From Cyclobacteriaceae bacterium (GTDB lineage Bacteria; Bacteroidota; Bacteroidia; Cytophagales; Cyclobacteriaceae): 64,000 nucleotides of DNA. The DNA is taken from positions 1-64,000 of the forward strand of contig JAFIEV010000075.1 of assembly GCA_020832305.1 (NCBI GenBank), in the 5' to 3' direction. Positions 61,248 to 64,000 of this stretch are shown piece after piece (position 1 is the first letter of the stretch; every line of letters starts with the position of its first letter). Under the pieces are notes generated by a model that did not search any database, had not been told where the DNA came from, and saw only the letters and a program-made list of their open reading frames with translations. Position numbers and translations under genes: made by a program.

Positions 61248-63149
61248 TCACCGAACCTGTACAAATTTACCGCAATTTATCATTGTCTGATCCAGTGCCA
61301 TGCCAATGAACATGGGGTAACTCCAGTTTTTATATCGACCCCAAACATCACCTCTAAATTTTGGCATTATTTCATTTTCAATTAGCGGAATCAAAGCTGC
61401 TGCCTTATTGCCCGTGCGCCTGAGGCTGATGGCAGCCTGCAGCACAACTGGTTCATTGTCTATCTTCAGGAATTGCTCAAACTTTTGCAAGGCAACAGGG
61501 TCTGAATATCTTTTGACCAGTATTTCAGCGGCCATAATTGCTACGCTGTATGAATCATCTTCCAACAAATTTTTAAGCAGAGGTAATATCGGCTCCAAAT
61601 CACCATCAAAAGCATCTGCTGCCACTAAAGCCCAATATCGTACAGCATTTTCTTTGTCTTGTAAGTACGGAACGAGTTCTTCACTTTTGTTTATTTTACC
61701 TGTGAGATGAGCCGATTCCAGAATTTTGCGGAATTCTGGTTTGGAGTATTGTCGTATGGTTTCATAAACACTTTTAGAGGAATTTTTGGCTTGTAGCATG
61801 TATTCCCCTTCATTCAACAAACCAGTATCGTGATAATCCAACATCCAGGTAAACAATTGGTTCTTCAGCTCATCTATTTTACTCGTATATTCAGGATTTG
61901 CAATCAGGTTGTTTTGTTCAAAGGGATCGGTCTGTAGGTCGAATAGCGCTTCTACCGGTTTGGCTCTGAAGAGTGCCTGGGTTGGTTCTGACAATTGTCC
62001 CAGCCATTTTAACCTTTGAATTTCCTCATAACTACCTCTCATTTGCGCACTGAATATCAAGGCTTCCTGAAAATATGGCAATTGTGGCATGAAATGTCTG
62101 ACATATAGATACCTGCCATCTGTAACTGACCGTGACATTTCATAACAATCATCTGCCCGGTCACGATATCCAAAAATGTACTTTTTGGGTTTGCTTTCCC
62201 GCCCTAGAAAATTCCTGCCTTCCATCATATCAGGAACTTTAGCTCCCGCCAGGCTAATTACCGTAGGTGCAAAATCTACAAAACCAACCTTTCTGTCAGT
62301 AACCGGTGCTGAAAGATTTTGTGCCCATTTCTTGAATTTATCAGGAACATGGAGGATAAAAGGCACTTGTAGTCCGGCATTGTTCAACCAACGCTTATAA
62401 CCGGGTAAACCGGTACCATGATCTGAAAATATAAAAATTATGGTATTTTCATATAAACCATCTTCTTTTAGTTGCTCCAGCAGATTTTTCACTTCCAGAT
62501 CGAAAACAGAAAGCAGATCGTAACTGTGGGCCCAAATTTCCTTCATTCGCGGGCTGTCTGGCAAAAAGGGGGGCAATTGTGCATTGTCTGGGTTGTGGTG
62601 AAGATTAAGTGATTTCGTATCCTCCGGATTAAACCGATTGATTCGGCTTTCGTGGGTAATCATAAAATTAAACACACTAAAAAAAGGTTTCCCTTCCGGT
62701 CTGTTACGCCAGTGGGCTTTGTTACTACTTTCATCCCATCGGCCTTCATGGCTGAAATTGTAATCGGTTTTTACATTGTTGGAAGTATAATAACCAGCTT
62801 CGCGCAAAACCTCAGGTAATATTTTCATATTTTCAGGCACAGGAATTTCAGATCTCAGGTGCTGTGTGCCCAGTGAAGTGGCGTACATTCCGGTAATGAG
62901 CGTGGACCGTGCCGGCGCACAAATTGGGGCATTGGAATATGCATTTAAAAACCGGATGCTGGATTCAGCCAATTTATCGATATTGGGTGTATGTGCATAT
63001 TCATCACCATAGCAACCATATATAGGGCTAAGATCTTCATGTGTTATCCATAAAATATTGGGTTTATCTTTGGCTTGAGATGGAATGCTAAAAACAGCTA
63101 CAACTAGAAAAAAGATGCTTTTAATAATATGTTTGTCTTGTTTTTTCAT
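61248..63149 (-). CDS. Sulfatase with C-terminal HEAT-like repeats (CAPAR)
   Basis: S1 sulfatase of 633 residues, same branch as 55266-57101 and 10531-12474. Signal peptide ends about residue 26 (IPSQA). The first metal site is LWITHEDLSPIYGCYG, and the formylglycine cysteine is C77 in APICAPARSTLITGMY. The second metal site is IFSDHGTGLPG. The C-terminal third contains HEAT-like helices (AVRYWALVAADAFDG, SVAIMAAEILVKRY, VVLQAAISLRRTG). It begins 146 bases after another sulfatase and precedes the GH29 with discoidin domain. Confidence 0.92.
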   Translation of the reverse strand: MKKQDKHIIKSIFFLVVAVFSIPSQAKDKPNILWITHEDLSPIYGCYGDEYAHTPNIDKLAESSIRFLNAYSNAPICAPARSTLITGMYATSLGTQHLRSEIPVPENMKILPEVLREAGYYTSNNVKTDYNFSHEGRWDESSNKAHWRNRPEGKPFFSVFNFMITHESRINRFNPEDTKSLNLHHNPDNAQLPPFLPDSPRMKEIWAHSYDLLSVFDLEVKNLLEQLKEDGLYENTIIFIFSDHGTGLPGYKRWLNNAGLQVPFILHVPDKFKKWAQNLSAPVTDRKVGFVDFAPTVISLAGAKVPDMMEGRNFLGRESKPKKYIFGYRDRADDCYEMSRSVTDGRYLYVRHFMPQLPYFQEALIFSAQMRGSYEEIQRLKWLGQLSEPTQALFRAKPVEALFDLQTDPFEQNNLIANPEYTSKIDELKNQLFTWMLDYHDTGLLNEGEYMLQAKNSSKSVYETIRQYSKPEFRKILESAHLTGKINKSEELVPYLQDKENAVRYWALVAADAFDGDLEPILPLLKNLLEDDSYSVAIMAAEILVKRYSDPVALQKFEQFLKIDNEPVVLQAAISLRRTGNKAAALIPLIENEIMPKFRGDVWGRYKNWSYPMFIGMALDQTMINCGKFVQVR

Positions 63150-63295
63150 TTTATTTCATTTTAAATTTATACAGTAGAAATCAGTTTTAATTGCTTCTAC
63201 CTTAACTTTTAGCTTCAGTAAATCCTATTTTGCCTACTTGCCTGAATCACTCACTTCTTGAGGCCTATTTATAATGCACGATCATCCTATTTTGC

Positions 63296-64000
63296 TCAAA
63301 ACCTTGGATCAAATCTGAATATTTCTGAAGGTGTTCTGGCATTTTTCATCAATCCCAAGAGCTCTGCTACTTTTTCGGGCTGTTCTTCGGCCAGGTTGTT
63401 TTCTTCTGCTATGTCTTTCGAAAGGTTATACAATTCTGTGGTAAAATTTTCTGTAAGCACATTGTATCGAACGAGCTTCCAGTCACCCTGCCTAAGCGCC
63501 TGTCTGCCCCCTCTTTCGTGGAATTCCCAATATAGATATTCATGTGTATTCTGATTACCATGGCCCAGCAAGCTTGGTAAAAAGGACTGGCCATCCACAG
63601 GTCTTGTTAATTTGTATTTGGTAATATCTGCTAGAGTAGGCATCAGGTCATAAAATACAGATGGGTGTTGGCTGATTGAACCTTCAGCAATTTTACCTGG
63701 CCAGCGGGCAATCATTGGAACTCTTATGCCACCTTCATACAAATCGCGTTTGTAGCCTTTGAGAGGGCCATTGCTATTGAAAAAATCCGGATCAGCCCCA
63801 CCTGCCTGATGGGGTCCATTATCACTGGTAAATATTACCAAGGTATTGTCATCTATTCCAAGCTCTTTTATCAGATCCAATACCTCACCTACCTGTGCAT
63901 CGAGTCTGCTTATCATAGCAGCAAATACTGAACGGGGAGTAGATTGGGGGGCATAGCCTGCTACATAGAAATTCTCGGCCCCATAATCATTGCTTGCGTT
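63296..64000 (-). CDS. Family S1 sulfatase, C-terminal part (runs off the right edge)
   Basis: The last 234 residues of an arylsulfatase A-like sulfatase; the frame is open to base 64000, starting NASNDYGAENFYVAGYAPQS, so the N-terminus with the formylglycine site lies outside. Visible: AAMISRLDAQVGEVLDLIKE, the second metal site VIFTSDNGPHQAGGADP, LKGYKRDLYEGGIRVPMIAR, and the C-terminal TTELYNLSKDIAEENNLAEE. An internal ATG at 63916 is not the start. The LDA..G and YEGGIR motifs place it among sulfatases acting on Gal/GalNAc- or fucan-type sugars, but specificity cannot be set. Confidence 0.92.
   Translation of the reverse strand, partial: NASNDYGAENFYVAGYAPQSTPRSVFAAMISRLDAQVGEVLDLIKELGIDDNTLVIFTSDNGPHQAGGADPDFFNSNGPLKGYKRDLYEGGIRVPMIARWPGKIAEGSISQHPSVFYDLMPTLADITKYKLTRPVDGQSFLPSLLGHGNQNTHEYLYWEFHERGGRQALRQGDWKLVRYNVLTENFTTELYNLSKDIAEENNLAEEQPEKVAELLGLMKNARTPSEIFRFDPRF

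Overview
The window reads as a chromosome segment of a free-living, probably marine or algal-associated Bacteroidota, most likely from the Cytophagales. The evidence is two ECF-sigma/FecR/SusC/SusD loci, many secreted lipoproteins, a DUF4920 lipoprotein, weak Shine-Dalgarno sites and A+T-rich spacers full of small hairpin repeats. No rRNA, tRNA, CRISPR array, phage or intact insertion sequence was seen.

Layout. (1) 451-2733 (+): a Tat-exported Gfo/Idh/MocA oxidoreductase and a TIM-barrel lipoprotein, then a repeat-rich spacer and a DUF6364/PIN toxin-antitoxin pair. (2) 4997-12474 (-): esterase, ACC-synthase-like aminotransferase, sulfatase, PhoD-like phosphatase, sulfatase. (3) 12791-13463 (+): two small genes, followed by a tandem repeat block. 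(4) 14317-24109 (-): first polysaccharide utilisation locus (PUL 1): ECF sigma, FecR, SusC, SusD, sulfatase, then an oxidoreductase. (5) 24406-31610: housekeeping and small genes, including a DUF892 protein, DUF4920 lipoprotein, 34-residue membrane protein, HslV, pyruvate dehydrogenase E2 and a ParE-type toxin-antitoxin pair. (6) 32185-48089 (-): PUL 2: ECF sigma, FecR, SusC, SusD, a twofold repeated [propeller-like protein + sulfatase] module, and a GH29 fucosidase. (7) 48380-50743 (+): a three-part esterase/linker/FGE-like protein. (8) 51543-64000 (-): rhamnose mutarotase, GH106 rhamnosidase, four sulfatases and a second GH29, running off the right edge.

How the genes fit together. Nine formylglycine sulfatases, two GH29 fucosidases, one GH106 rhamnosidase, a rhamnose mutarotase and two SusCD pairs point to degradation of one or more sulfated, deoxysugar-rich polysaccharides (fucan/fucoidan-like, or rhamnose-containing such as ulvan or rhamnan sulfate). 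Both SusC proteins carry an STN signalling domain, which fits activation through the adjacent FecR and ECF sigma factor. No recognisable sulfatase-maturing enzyme is present; the only related domain, at the end of the 48380-50743 protein, lacks the catalytic cysteines.

Most interesting signals: matching antisense promoter-plus-terminator structures over both susC leaders, which look like cis-antisense sRNAs; the duplicated propeller/sulfatase module with no recognised family; the esterase/FGE-like fusion; a sulfatase with a CAVAR instead of CxPxR/CxAxR motif; an aminotransferase with Asn at the usual pyridine-binding Asp; and several families of dispersed intergenic hairpins.
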